The notes beneath the pieces were generated by a model. It did not search any database. It saw nothing but the letters and a program-made list of their open reading frames with translations, and was not told the DNA's origin. This document shows, piece after piece, positions 8,279-16,900 of a stretch of 43,438 nt of DNA; positions within the stretch are counted from its first letter, which is position 1, and each line of letters begins with the position of its first letter. Made by a program: the position numbers and the translations under genes. The DNA is from Candidatus Agathobaculum intestinipullorum (GTDB lineage: Bacteria; Bacillota; Clostridia; Oscillospirales; Butyricicoccaceae): the NCBI GenBank assembly GCA_019117485.1, contig DWZQ01000047.1:1-43438 (forward strand), given 5' to 3'.

Positions 8279-9481
8279 TTATTCCATCAGGCCGACACAG
8301 TCGTAATACGGCTTTGCGGCGATCTTGTCCTTGTTTTGCTTAAACAGCGTGTGGCCGAGCGTGACGACCAGATAATCCGCCTTGGCGAGCACCTCGTCAA
8401 AGGAGACGTTTTCGATGCCCTGCACCTCGCTGTCCTTTGCAAACGGCTCGCAGGCCAGCACCTTGACGCCCTTTTCCTGCAAAATGTGGCACAGCTCAAT
8501 CGAGGGGGACTCGCGCAGGTCGTCCACATCCGGCTTGTAGGACAGGCCGAGCACGCCGACCGTATCGGTCACCTTGGCCATCTTGGAGACGACCTTCTCG
8601 GCCACAAAGCGCGGCTTGTTCTCGTTGCGCTCACGCGCGGCGAGGATGACCTTGGCTTCCGCCGGGAACTGCTCATAGATGAACCACGGGTCTACCGCGA
8701 TGCAGTGGCCGCCGACGCCCACGCCCGGGGTCAGGATGTTGACGCGCGGGTGGCAGTTGGCGAGCTTGATCAGCTCAAATACGTCGATGCCCATTTTGTC
8801 GCAGATGACCGACAGCTCGTTGGCGTAGGCGATGTTGACATCGCGGAAGGTATTCTCGGTCAGCTTGCACATTTCGGCGGTCAGGTCGTCGGTTTTGTGG
8901 ACGACGCCCTTTTCCAGCACCTTTTCATAGATGGATGCGGCCATCTCGGCGGCTTCAGGCGTGCGCGCGCCGACGATGCGGTCGTTGTTCTTCAATTCGT
9001 ACATCATGTTGCCCGGGATGACGCGCTCCGGGCAGTGCGCGACGTGGATCTTGTCCATGTCGATGCCCGACTCCTCGCTCAGCACGCGCGCGAGCATCTC
9101 GCTCGTGTGCGGCGGCACGGTCGACTCCAGAATAACCAGATTGGACGGCTCGAGCAGCTTGCCCGCCATGCGGCCGGCGGACTCGACGTACTTGAGGTCG
9201 GCCTTGTGGCTGCCGGTCTCGTCCTGATAGAACGGGGTCGGCACGGCGATGTAGAACACATCGGATTTGGTAAGCTCGTTAGAGAAGTGCAGGTGGCCGT
9301 GCGAAACGGCAGTCTCAAACGCTTCCTGCAAGCCCGGCTCGACAATATGGATGTGGCCGCCCTGCAAGGTGGCGATCGTTTTTTCGTTCACGTCAAAGCC
9401 GCAGACCTCAAAACCAGCCTCGGCCAGCGTGATTGCGGTCGGCAGGCCGATATAGCCCAGACCCATGACAGTAATTTTCAT
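8279..9481 (-). CDS. wecC: Nucleotide-sugar dehydrogenase, UDP-N-acetyl-D-mannosamine dehydrogenase type
   Basis: 400 residues. The N-terminal Rossmann domain has GLGYIGLPTA at residues 7-16, and the C-terminal half has the catalytic-cysteine motif GVGGHCIAVDP, where the Cys forms the thioester intermediate. Members oxidise UDP-ManNAc (or a related UDP-sugar) twice with NAD+ to the uronic acid for surface polysaccharides. GGHCIAVDPWF is characteristic of the WecC/MnaB branch rather than UDP-glucose dehydrogenase (which has GGSCFPKD). No epimerase or glycosyltransferase is nearby, so the exact substrate is inferred. The ribosome site is AGAGG, 9 bases before the ATG. It has its own promoter, divergent from cysE. 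Confidence 0.87.
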   Translation of the reverse strand: MKITVMGLGYIGLPTAITLAEAGFEVCGFDVNEKTIATLQGGHIHIVEPGLQEAFETAVSHGHLHFSNELTKSDVFYIAVPTPFYQDETGSHKADLKYVESAGRMAGKLLEPSNLVILESTVPPHTSEMLARVLSEESGIDMDKIHVAHCPERVIPGNMMYELKNNDRIVGARTPEAAEMAASIYEKVLEKGVVHKTDDLTAEMCKLTENTFRDVNIAYANELSVICDKMGIDVFELIKLANCHPRVNILTPGVGVGGHCIAVDPWFIYEQFPAEAKVILAARERNENKPRFVAEKVVSKMAKVTDTVGVLGLSYKPDVDDLRESPSIELCHILQEKGVKVLACEPFAKDSEVQGIENVSFDEVLAKADYLVVTLGHTLFKQNKDKIAAKPYYDCVGLME

Positions 9482-9515
9482 AATTTCAAAACCTCTTTAT
9501 CGACATTCTTTAATC

Positions 9516-9543
9516 ATTATACCACTTTTTTCTCAGAATTCAA
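9516..9543 (-). promoter_or_regulatory. Promoter of the UDP-sugar dehydrogenase gene
   Basis: Minus-strand TTGAAT (9538-9543), 16-base spacer, TATAAT (9516-9521). It lies back to back with the cysE promoter, with only 8 bases between their -35 boxes. Confidence 0.75.
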
Positions 9544-9551
9544 CGTAGTGT

Positions 9552-9580
9552 TTGAATTTTCCCCGGAAAGCGGCTATAAT
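9552..9580 (+). promoter_or_regulatory. Promoter of cysE
   Basis: TTGAAT (9552-9557), 17-base spacer, TATAAT (9575-9580), about 44 bases upstream of the cysE start. The leader is too short for a T-box, so this cysE is not under the usual Cys T-box control. Confidence 0.8.
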
Positions 9581-9624
9581 GGTTAGTGACCGATTTCATA
9601 CTGAAATGATAGGATGTATGCGTT

Positions 9625-10287
9625 ATGATTTTTAAGGGGCTGCTCGACGACGCGCGCTCAATCCGCGACCGCGACCCGGCCGCGCGCACCACGCTCGAGG
9701 TATTCCTGCTGTATCAGGGCTTTCACGCGCTGATCCTGCACCGGCAGGCGCACTGGCTGTACAAACATAAGCGGTTTTTCCTCGCACGCTGGCTTTCGCA
9801 GTTCGCGCGCCATATGACCGGCATCGAGATCCACCCGGGCGCGACCATCGGCCGCCGCCTGTTCATTGACCACGGCATGGGCATCGTCATCGGCGAAACC
9901 GCCGAGATCGGCGACGATTGCACGATTTACCATGGCGTGACCCTCGGCGGCACCGGCCACGACACCGGCAAGCGCCACCCGACGATTGGCAACAATGTGC
10001 TGATTTCGACGGGCGCCAAGGTGCTCGGCCCGTTCCATGTTGGCGATAACAGCCGCATCGGCGCGAATGCGGTTGTGTTGCAGGAGGTGCCGCCCAACTC
10101 GACGGTTGTCGGCATGAAGGCGCGCGTGGTCAAGATCGACGGCCAGCGTGTGCCGTCCTACGACCTCGACCAGATCCATCTGCCCGACCCGCTGGCGCAG
10201 GAGCTGTGCCGCTTGCAGCACCGCGTCTATGCCAACGAGCAGAAGCTCTGGCGCGAGGAGCTGCGTGACCGCGAGGCGGACGAATAA
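9625..10287 (+). CDS. cysE: Serine O-acetyltransferase
   Basis: 220 residues, the length of the short Gram-positive form (EpsC type). An alpha-helical N-terminus ([20 protein letters not shown]) is followed by a left-handed beta-helix of hexapeptide repeats: [52 protein letters not shown]. The His/Asp pairs in IDHG and [10 protein letters not shown] are the conserved active-site region. It acetylates serine with acetyl-CoA, the first step of cysteine synthesis. A cysK partner is not adjacent. The ribosome site is weak (AGGATG). It is followed by the separately promoted tRNA-Leu. Confidence 0.93.
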   Translation: MIFKGLLDDARSIRDRDPAARTTLEVFLLYQGFHALILHRQAHWLYKHKRFFLARWLSQFARHMTGIEIHPGATIGRRLFIDHGMGIVIGETAEIGDDCTIYHGVTLGGTGHDTGKRHPTIGNNVLISTGAKVLGPFHVGDNSRIGANAVVLQEVPPNSTVVGMKARVVKIDGQRVPSYDLDQIHLPDPLAQELCRLQHRVYANEQKLWREELRDREADE

Positions 10288-10374
10288 AGAAGTGGATGGG
10301 CAGCGGGCAGCAAGGCCGAAGCCATACATTTTTCAGAATATTCTCAACAAAGCACAGTAAGCCGGGCGCAGCGT

Positions 10375-10403
10375 TTGACACGCCGCGTCCGGTCTGCTAT
10401 AAT
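10375..10403 (+). promoter_or_regulatory. Promoter of tRNA-Leu
   Basis: A perfect consensus: TTGACA (10375-10380), 17-base spacer, TATAAT (10398-10403), 8 bases before the mature 5' end of the tRNA, a spacing typical of stable RNA promoters. Confidence 0.9.
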
Positions 10404-10411
10404 CATGTCAT

Positions 10412-10497
10412 GCCGCCATGGCGGAACTGGTAGACGCAGGGGACTTAAAATCCCCCGGAGCGTATCCGTGCCGGTTCGATTCCGGCTGGCGGCACCA
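10412..10497 (+). tRNA. tRNA-Leu (anticodon UAA)
   Basis: 86 bases including the encoded CCA. The acceptor stem GCCGCCA/TGGCGGC pairs fully; the anticodon stem-loop GGGGACTTAAAATCCCC exposes TAA; the long variable arm GGAGCGTATCC marks a class II (Leu) tRNA; the T arm GCCGGTTCGATTCCGGC is intact. A decayed copy of the 3' half lies about 1.9 kb downstream at 12324-12370. Confidence 0.96.
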
Positions 10498-10501
10498 AAA
10501 A

Positions 10502-10535
10502 AGCCCTGTATCCGTAACGGATGCAGGGCTTTTTG
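10502..10535 (+). terminator. Terminator of tRNA-Leu
   Basis: Hairpin AGCCCTGTATCCG/CGGATGCAGGGCT with a TAA loop and one mismatch, followed by TTTT, starting 5 bases after the CCA end. Confidence 0.88.
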
Positions 10536-10747
10536 CTGCGTGCAGGGGCGTTTCATGCAGCAGGCAGGAAATACGCGGATTGAAGGACAGGAGGGTGTTG
10601 CGCCAAAGTGTTGGAAATTACCTTCTCGTTATCTGTTATCCCGCCATACTGTCGCATAAAATATTTCAAATATTTCCCGTAAGGTATGCATAAGTTACTC
10701 TTGACAAAATTTATGGAATGATGGAAACTACTGTTAGGAGCTCTTTG

Positions 10748-10879
10748 ATGGAACTGGATGTTCAACTGTGTTCTTTGCAAATTTATTTTTGGGGTAATGC
10801 CGTTATCCTAACTGTGTGGCTTTGGGCAATCTGGATTTCACGAAGCAGGATTTTATTTGTACGGGATGCTAAACTATGA
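10748..10879 (+). CDS. 43-residue single-span membrane peptide coupled to the diguanylate cyclase
   Basis: A small open reading frame starting MELDVQLCSLQIYFWGNAV and ending SRILFVRDAKL. Residues about 11-31 (IYFWGNAVILTVWLWAIWI) form one hydrophobic, Trp-rich span with positive residues after it. TAGGAG lies 7 bases before the ATG. The stop codon overlaps the cyclase start as ATGA, so the two would be translationally coupled, and the cyclase has no good ribosome site of its own. ATGs at 10718 and 10721 are in frame but lack a ribosome site. The family is not recognised. A leader peptide or a membrane partner of the cyclase is possible; this is inference from position. Confidence 0.6.
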   Translation: MELDVQLCSLQIYFWGNAVILTVWLWAIWISRSRILFVRDAKL

Positions 10880-12276
10880 AAGTAAGAGTGGGATTGAAAA
10901 ATAGATTTGGCCTGAGTGTGTATATTGCAATCTTCTTGGTCATAGAACTGGTGTTTGGCTATTTTATTCTGGAATCTCGAAACCTTTTTGTGAAAAGCAC
11001 CGTTCAAGATGGCTGTTATCTTGCCCAGGCCCAGGCGGAAAAAATCGAAACACGGATGGATGAGTATGCTTTGGCCGTAGATCTGGCCGGAGAATATCTG
11101 GCTGAGATGGTTGCGGCGCAAACGCCTGAAACGCAAATTCAGCAGTGGATGAAATCTTACTGTGACAAGATTGCAGACCAGTTTGGCGGTAATGTTCTGG
11201 ATCTCTATGCCGTTTTGGATGGCGCTATCGTCGCTGCCAACCCGTGGGAGGGCGACGATGCATATAATTTCGCATCGAAATCTTGGTATTCTGGTGCCGT
11301 GGCGGCCCCGTCGGATACTATTGTGTTTTCCGATTTGTATGCAGATGTAATCACTGGCCGGGATGTGTTTACCATGTCTCAGGCGCTTTCAAATACCAAT
11401 AATGTCGTTGCCGTAGATGTGCATATCACCAGCGAGAACTGGATGGATTTTTCTGAGCTGCCAGACGGTTATGGATTACAGGTCTATGACCCGCATCAAA
11501 CACTGGCGTATGCCATAGGATACACCAGTGTTATTAAGCTCCGGAAGGACATATTGGCACAAAGCACCGAGGAAGTCTCCCATTATACGGGGTACGTTGA
11601 GGATAACTACAACCTTTATCTGTGTAAGCTGAGCAGTGGCTGGAGCGTGGTTGTCGCGATCCCCGGTGAAAATCTGCTCTCCACAAACCACATGCTCCTG
11701 ATGAACCTTGGGCTTGGCCTGAATGTTCTAAATATGGTCATCACAATGGTGTTCCTGATTGCACATGTTCGTAACAGCAAGTATCTTCGTCAGGATTCCG
11801 TGACGGGCCTTTTGAACCGATCCTATCTGATGAAACAGATACGCAGGCGGCTGAAAAAGTCCGGCGGCACACTGCTGATCGTGGATCTGGACAACTTCAA
11901 AAATGTCAACGACAATTATGGACACGACCATGGCGATTTGGTGCTCGTTCAGGTGGCGGAAGTGTTGCAAAGCTGTTTTCGCAAAACGGACTGCATCGGA
12001 CGGCTTGGCGGCGATGAATTTGTGATTTACATGGATGCAACCCTTGCGGACAGCACACTAAACGCCAAGATGCAGGAACTCATCCGTCGGGTATCTGTGC
12101 TGTCGCAGAAGTACCCCCTGAGCAATCTGTCCATCAGCATCGGCGGCTGCCGCTGCAAGAAGGGCGATAAGTACAGCGAAGTGCTCAAGCATGCGGATGA
12201 AGCCTTATACCAAGTCAAGAACAGCGGCAAATGTGGGTTTGTGATGAGCCGCTATAATATTGATAAACAAGCATAA
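10876..12276 (+). CDS. Membrane diguanylate cyclase with extracytoplasmic Cache-like sensor
   Basis: 466 residues. TM1 at about 11-32, an extracytoplasmic domain of about 240 residues with Cache-like features (WYSGAVAAPSDTIVFSDLY), TM2 at about 275-298, then a GGDEF domain at about 310-460. The active site GGDEF is intact at 378-382, and an RxxD inhibitory site (RKTD, 369-372) lies exactly 5 residues before it, so product feedback by c-di-GMP is expected. It should make c-di-GMP from GTP in response to an external ligand. Base composition is clearly lower in GC than the flanking genes. It starts inside the stop codon of the 43-residue peptide gene and lies between tRNA-Leu and a tRNA-Leu remnant, suggesting transfer. 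Confidence 0.92.
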   Translation: MKVRVGLKNRFGLSVYIAIFLVIELVFGYFILESRNLFVKSTVQDGCYLAQAQAEKIETRMDEYALAVDLAGEYLAEMVAAQTPETQIQQWMKSYCDKIADQFGGNVLDLYAVLDGAIVAANPWEGDDAYNFASKSWYSGAVAAPSDTIVFSDLYADVITGRDVFTMSQALSNTNNVVAVDVHITSENWMDFSELPDGYGLQVYDPHQTLAYAIGYTSVIKLRKDILAQSTEEVSHYTGYVEDNYNLYLCKLSSGWSVVVAIPGENLLSTNHMLLMNLGLGLNVLNMVITMVFLIAHVRNSKYLRQDSVTGLLNRSYLMKQIRRRLKKSGGTLLIVDLDNFKNVNDNYGHDHGDLVLVQVAEVLQSCFRKTDCIGRLGGDEFVIYMDATLADSTLNAKMQELIRRVSVLSQKYPLSNLSISIGGCRCKKGDKYSEVLKHADEALYQVKNSGKCGFVMSRYNIDKQA

Positions 12277-12323
12277 AAGGTATGTGAAAAACAGACTGGC
12301 CAAACGTTCTATATGACGAAAAA

Positions 12324-12370
12324 CCTCCGGTGGCGATATTGTGTCGGCTCGATTTCAGCTGGAGGCACCA
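12324..12370 (+). pseudogene. Decayed 3' half of a tRNA-Leu (putative attachment-site remnant)
   Basis: Over the last 34 bases of tRNA-Leu (10412-10497) this segment matches at about 27 positions with one gap, and it ends in the same GGCACCA followed by an A-run. Similarity extends back toward the anticodon loop. The T stem no longer pairs fully, and there is no 5' half, so it is not a working tRNA. It fits the displaced 3' end left when an element integrates at a tRNA gene. Confidence 0.6.
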
Positions 12371-12376
12371 AAAAAA

Positions 12377-12411
12377 AACGCCCGCAATCCAAAAGGATTG
12401 CGGGCGTTTTT
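12377..12411. terminator. Strong bidirectional terminator after the tRNA remnant
   Basis: A perfect 14-bp stem AACGCCCGCAATCC/GGATTGCGGGCGTT with an AAAA loop, flanked by A's on the left and T's on the right. The next 170 bases up to the barstar-like gene hold only weak inverted repeats and no convincing gene. Confidence 0.88.
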
Positions 12412-12583
12412 GTAGCAAGATAAGATTTGGTATTAAACATCTCCGCTGTGCCGCGATATGTTTTGGCATAACAAAAAAGCCACTGGGACATGGACAAGCA
12501 TTGTCTTATCCTTTCGCACGCCCGTGGAAGCCGCTTTTTGGGGGTGGACAGTTGCCCGGCAAGCCGCAGGGCTGCCGCCCGCA

Positions 12584-12850
12584 TCACTCGATGATCAGTT
12601 CAAAGTCCTCGTTTTCGGCGGCCGCACCCGCCAATACGCGCAGAACCAGTTCGCCGTAATCGCCCAAGTTGATGACCAAATCCTCCGCGTGCACCAGCGT
12701 CAGCTGTGTGGGCCCGCAGAAGTACAGCTCATCATACAGGGCGTCCAGCGTACCGCCGTACCCCTCGGCAAAGTCGAATGTGCGCGCCAAGGTCTCGTGC
12801 AGTTCGGCACGGGTGTACAGGGTCTCTGCGTCAACAAGCAGCTCCCGCAT
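12584..12850 (-). CDS. Barstar-like ribonuclease inhibitor protein
   Basis: 88 residues, close to barstar (89). The core FDFAEGYGGTLDALYDELYF corresponds to the barstar helix that enters the barnase active site, and the C-terminal ENEDFELIIE matches the terminal beta strand. The start MRELLVDAETLYTR is chosen because GGGAGG lies 6 bases before its ATG; a longer frame (127 residues) would overlap the neighbouring gene. Barstar family members bind and block secreted RNases. No barnase-like RNase gene is seen here, so the target is unknown. It lies 49 bases downstream of a membrane protein gene, probably in one transcript from 13382-13410. Confidence 0.8.
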   Translation of the reverse strand: MRELLVDAETLYTRAELHETLARTFDFAEGYGGTLDALYDELYFCGPTQLTLVHAEDLVINLGDYGELVLRVLAGAAAENEDFELIIE

Positions 12851-12899
12851 AATATACCTCCCCAAAGCCGCACGGGCCGCGTCCGGCCCGATTGCGGTT

Positions 12900-13337
12900 T
12901 TATTTTGCGTTTGGATAAAAAAGGACATACAGCTTGTGGTAAAATTCCTGTCCGCGGCTGCCCTCAATATCGCGCAGCTTGCCGTTTACAAACACATAGC
13001 CGTCGGCATTGACGCCGATCGAGTTTCCGTTCTCAAAGGTGACGGTCAGCAGGTTGGCGGTCAGCTTGTCCGCGCTGGGCTTAAAGAAATGCGGGTACTG
13101 CGTATAGGTGTAGCCCTTGAGCAGCGTGGTAATGCTGTCAAGCAGCGCGGGATCGGTGACGGTTTGCAATTCGGTCTGGTTTTCGCTTAAAACCAGCGTG
13201 GTTTGCGTGGTTTTGTCCGTAATATCGGCATAGGACTGGTGGTAAAATTTGATGTACAGCATACGCCCGGTGATGAACAGCAGCACAAACAGCAGCGTGC
13301 CGCAGATAGCAAGACCGAGCGTCCAGGTTTTTCGCAT
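12900..13337 (-). CDS. Small membrane-anchored protein of unknown function
   Basis: 145 residues, not recognised as a named family. Residues about 6-28 (TLGLAICGTLLFVLLFITG) are one membrane span with the bulk outside. The outer part looks like a small alpha/beta domain: DPALLDSITTLLKGY followed by strands LLTVTFENGNSIGVNADGYVFVNGKL and a C-terminal helix. Domains of this shape often accompany BlaR1-like proteins in gut Clostridia, and this gene is divergent from blaI-blaR1 with a shared 173-base control region; that comparison is by recall. AAAGGAG lies 10 bases before the ATG. A GC-rich hairpin sits between it and the barstar-like gene and could reduce read-through. Confidence 0.75.
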   Translation of the reverse strand: MRKTWTLGLAICGTLLFVLLFITGRMLYIKFYHQSYADITDKTTQTTLVLSENQTELQTVTDPALLDSITTLLKGYTYTQYPHFFKPSADKLTANLLTVTFENGNSIGVNADGYVFVNGKLRDIEGSRGQEFYHKLYVLFYPNAK

Positions 13338-13381
13338 GAGGGTCCGACTCCTTTATCGGGGATAGATTTCTCTCTATTGTA

Positions 13382-13410
13382 AGCATACCGCATAGGAGGT
13401 GACTTGTCAA
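13382..13410 (-). promoter_or_regulatory. Promoter of the membrane protein/barstar-like pair
   Basis: Minus-strand TTGACA (13405-13410), 17-base spacer, TATGCT (13382-13387). Only 26 bases separate its -35 box from that of the divergent blaI promoter, so a BlaI operator in this gap could affect both. Confidence 0.7.
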
Positions 13411-13436
13411 TTTGCAAAGTGTAAACAAAGTATGAC

Positions 13437-13465
13437 TTGACTTCCTTATTCTACTATTGTAGAAT
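13437..13465 (+). promoter_or_regulatory. Promoter of blaI-blaR1 with overlapping BlaI-type operator
   Basis: TTGACT (13437-13442), 17-base spacer, TAGAAT (13460-13465). A perfect palindrome ATTCTAC-TATT-GTAGAAT (13448-13465) covers the -10 box, the position and TAC/GTA core expected of a BlaI/MecI operator. A second, imperfect dyad TTTACACTTGTAGAA lies at 13483-13497, just before the blaI ribosome site. Autorepression by BlaI is therefore expected. Confidence 0.8.
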
Positions 13466-13510
13466 ATAGTCACCCAAAAAGCTTTACACTTGTAGAAAAG
13501 GAGGGGAAGT

Positions 13511-13882
13511 ATGGACAAGATGAAACGGTTACCGGATGCCGAGCTGGAGGTTATGCAGGCGGTCTGGTCGCTTGAGCCGCCCGTAACCGCGGCGGAGGTG
13601 CAGCAAAAAGTGCCGAGCGACTGGAAGGCGACGAGCGTGCTCACCTTCCTCTCGCGCCTGTGCGATAAGGGCTTCCTTTCGTGCGAAAAGGAGGGGCGGC
13701 AGAACCTGTACACGCCGCTCATCACACGCGAGGCCTATTTGCAGCGCGAAAGCCGCAGTTTTGTCGAGCGGCTGTGCGGTGGGTCGGTAAAAAACCTTGT
13801 GGCCAGCCTGTCGGACGCGGGCGCGCTGACCGAAAACGACCTCGACGAACTGCGCGCCTTCCTCGACGCGCAGAGACGGTAA
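13511..13882 (+). CDS. blaI: BlaI/MecI-family transcriptional repressor
   Basis: 123 residues, standard for the family. An N-terminal winged helix (LPDAELEVMQAVWSLEPPVT, then WKATSVLTFLSRLCDKGFLS) is followed by a dimerisation region. The region that BlaR1/MecR1 signalling cleaves in relatives (an Asn-Phe bond) reads SVKNLVASL here, with Leu in place of Phe, so cleavage specificity may differ. AAGGAGG lies 7 bases before the ATG. It is followed 18 bases later by the receptor-protease gene. In most gut Clostridia such pairs are not tied to a beta-lactamase, and none is found here. Confidence 0.93.
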   Translation: MDKMKRLPDAELEVMQAVWSLEPPVTAAEVQQKVPSDWKATSVLTFLSRLCDKGFLSCEKEGRQNLYTPLITREAYLQRESRSFVERLCGGSVKNLVASLSDAGALTENDLDELRAFLDAQRR

Positions 13883-13900
13883 GGACAGGAGGGGTAGGAT

Positions 13901-16900
13901 ATGCTGGACTTTACATGGGGCGATCTGCTCAATAACCTCACGCAGATCGGGTTGACTGTGTCGGCGGTGGCGCTTTTGCTGTTTTTGCTGCGCAAGACGC
14001 TCAAAAAGCGCTATCCCGCGCGCGCGATGTGCCTGGTGTGGGCGGTACTCGCGCTGCGGCTGCTGGTGCCTGTGCAGCTGACGCTGCCCGACCCGCCGGT
14101 GCAGGTCGCGCCGCGCACGACCTATCTGACGCGGACGGACTTCGCGCCCGCGCAGCTCGAACAGGCCGGGTTGCCTGTGCTGGAACTGGACGGTGAGATC
14201 ACCACCGACCGCTGGGTGACGCAGCAGCAGGCGCAGGCGCTTACACCGAATGATATGCCGTCGCTGATCTCGTTCGATTTGGGGCGTTTGCTGGCGATCG
14301 TATGGATTGCCGGTGTGTTGATCTTTGCCAGCTGGCAGTTGTACCACTATCTGACGTTCCACTATGTGCTGAAAAAGAGCAGCCATCCCGCCGAGCGGGA
14401 CATGCTGCTGGCCGTGTTTGCCGGGCAGAAGCAGTCGCTTGGCATCACCCGGGACATCCAGCTGCGGGTCACGCCCACGGCGGATTGTCCGATGCTGGCG
14501 GGCTTCCTGCGTCCCGCACTCTATCTGCCGGACGAAGCGCTGGATGCACAGGACGCGGCGTTCATCTTCCGGCATGAGCTGACGCATTACAAGCGGGGCG
14601 ACCTATGGCTCAAGCTGGCGCTGGTCGCCGCGCGGGCGGTGCATTGGTTCAACCCGCTCGTGCATCTGCTGGCGCGGTTTGCGCAGGAAGACATTGAGCT
14701 GGCCTGCGACGACGCGGTGGTGCGCGGCATGGATGTGGCCGCGCGGCGCGCCTACGGCGAGACGATTTTGCGCTCGGTAGAGGCGCAAGTGAAAAAGCGC
14801 GCGCTGGTATCGTGCTTTACCGGAGATAAGGAGGGGCTTATGCGACGGTTTGAAGGATTGTTTGACAAAAATGTCAAAAAACGCGGCATGGCGCTGGTTG
14901 TGGCGGCAGCGGTGCTGGTTGGCACGCTGGGCTGTGCGTTTTCGGTAGGGGAGAGTAAGGATAAACTGACCGAGGAGACGCGCCGCGCGCTCGCAGATGA
15001 ATGGGCGCAGTCTGCAAATCCCCAATATGGATACACGGTCAAGCTGGATGGGGAAAATACCTATGTGCTGTTCGATCATACCAATACGGTCATGTGGGGG
15101 GAGCAGGTGAGGCAGTCCGTACCCTCACGGAAATGCTGGCAGCTGTTCTTTGAAAACGCGGACGGTGATTGGCGGGTGAGCAATGAGGTACAGATTGCGG
15201 AACATGATGTGACCTCGCTCGATGAATTCCGGCTGCTGTACGAGAACGACCTCGGTTTCCCAGATTTTCTCATGGTGGACTGGACTGACCCGCTGCTGGA
15301 TATCAGCGAACCCGATCAGGCCGCACGGAATTTGCTGCGGCTGAGTGGCAATTCGATGGGCGGCTCGTCCAAAGATATAGCGGGCGACGACATCTGGGAT
15401 GTCACCATTATGTTCCCCGATTACAGCGAGGTGACCATCACGATGGTCAACCAGTTCGACGCGGGCTGGCTGCCGCAGGATTACACCTATGACGGTGGCA
15501 AAAACGCGCGCACCGCCGCTGACCTCGCGGGGCAGTATGCGCGCGGCGTGATGCACAAGAGCGGCCAGTACATCTATCCCATCCTGACCGCGCAGAAGCA
15601 GGAGGAATTTCTCATCGACAGGCCGCTGCCCGACGGTGGCTTTAACTGGAAGTACGGCGGCTCGTCGCCGTCCTACCGGGGTTATACGCTTGTGCCGGTC
15701 GACGATCCGGGCAGCTATCTCGCTGTGTTCCAGATGTATGGCGGCGGTGTGGAGGATATGCGCAGCGCCTTTCTGGTCAGCACGGCGCAGTCTGACGGCC
15801 GCCGGGTGATCGACCGCGTCACCGAGGTAGCAGCAAGCAATTATACAAAGAGTGATCTTTTTAAACTTTATTACGACTCCGGCCTGCCGTGGCCGACCAT
15901 CCCCGAGGGTGCCGAGAACTTCAACGGCGCGTCTCTTGACACGCTGACGCGCGTGCGCGACGCGGTTGAGACTGTTTTCAACTATTTTGGCGAGAACGTC
16001 GAGCATATCGAGGGCAATGTACACCAAATCACGCTCGAAAGCTGGTTTAAGAGCGAAGTCATTTCCGAGGGCGACACGGAGGCCGTCGTGCGGCTGACCT
16101 TTGTCGATAACAGCCCGTCGGTCGATGTGCAAATGCGCAAAACGGACGGCTATTGGCTGCCGGTTGGGCTGGTCACGCAGTTCGACGAGAATTTCCATGC
16201 CTATCAGGTGGAGGGGGATGACCCGACGAGCCAAGGTGCGTTACCTGTTGGCGCGACCATTGCGCAGGCGATCGAGAGCGCAAACGGCGATATCCCGCTG
16301 CTCGAAGCCGGGCAGACCATCAAGCTCGAACCCGTGGACGGCAAACTGTCTGCGTGTGACGCTACGCTGACCGATGCGGTCATCCGCGCGGACGGCACGC
16401 TGCAATACACCGACAGGGAGACGCAGCAGGCAAACATCCGCTTTACCGACGTGTATGGCCGCGGCAGCGCGGTGTACCTGTATCAGGTCGAGCACTTGAC
16501 GGCTGAAGCGCTGTCTTCGACCTATCCGGCGGAAAACTACCGCGGCGTGACGGTTGCCTACACGGCAAACGGCACAGACTATACCGCCGCCTTTGTCTAC
16601 CGGCTGGCAAACGGGGATGCGGCCACCCCAGACTACACCATCACCTCGACCGAATACCACAATGACACTTACGGCTATACCCTGACGCTGCCGGACTGCT
16701 TTGTCGGGCAGGGCTATGTCAAGGAAAATGATGATATGGTCAAATTCGGCCTGCAAAATGCGCTGCCGGGTATTTCGGACGACCCGACGAACGGAGGTGC
16801 GGTGATGTGGCTGGACATACAAGCGACAGCGGTGCTCAAGGCGCAGTTTGGTGAGGACTGGCAGGCGGGTTATCCTGTGCCATGCAAAGAACTCGCCGAG

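Noticed and set aside
9482-9624. T-box or other riboswitch ahead of cysE
   Set aside because: The promoter lies only about 45 bases from the start codon, leaving no room for a T-box, and no such motif is visible.
10344-10556. Minus-strand frame containing RNRTGTDTLRGILSPLRL
   Set aside because: This is the well-known spurious translation of the complement of a tRNA-Leu gene; similar false proteins appear over tRNA-Val at 19762-19977 and over the tRNA remnant at 12309-12587.
10702-10735. TTGACA at 10702 as a promoter for the micropeptide-cyclase pair
   Set aside because: No acceptable -10 box lies 16-18 bases downstream, so I did not list it, though the pair must have a promoter somewhere in 10535-10747.
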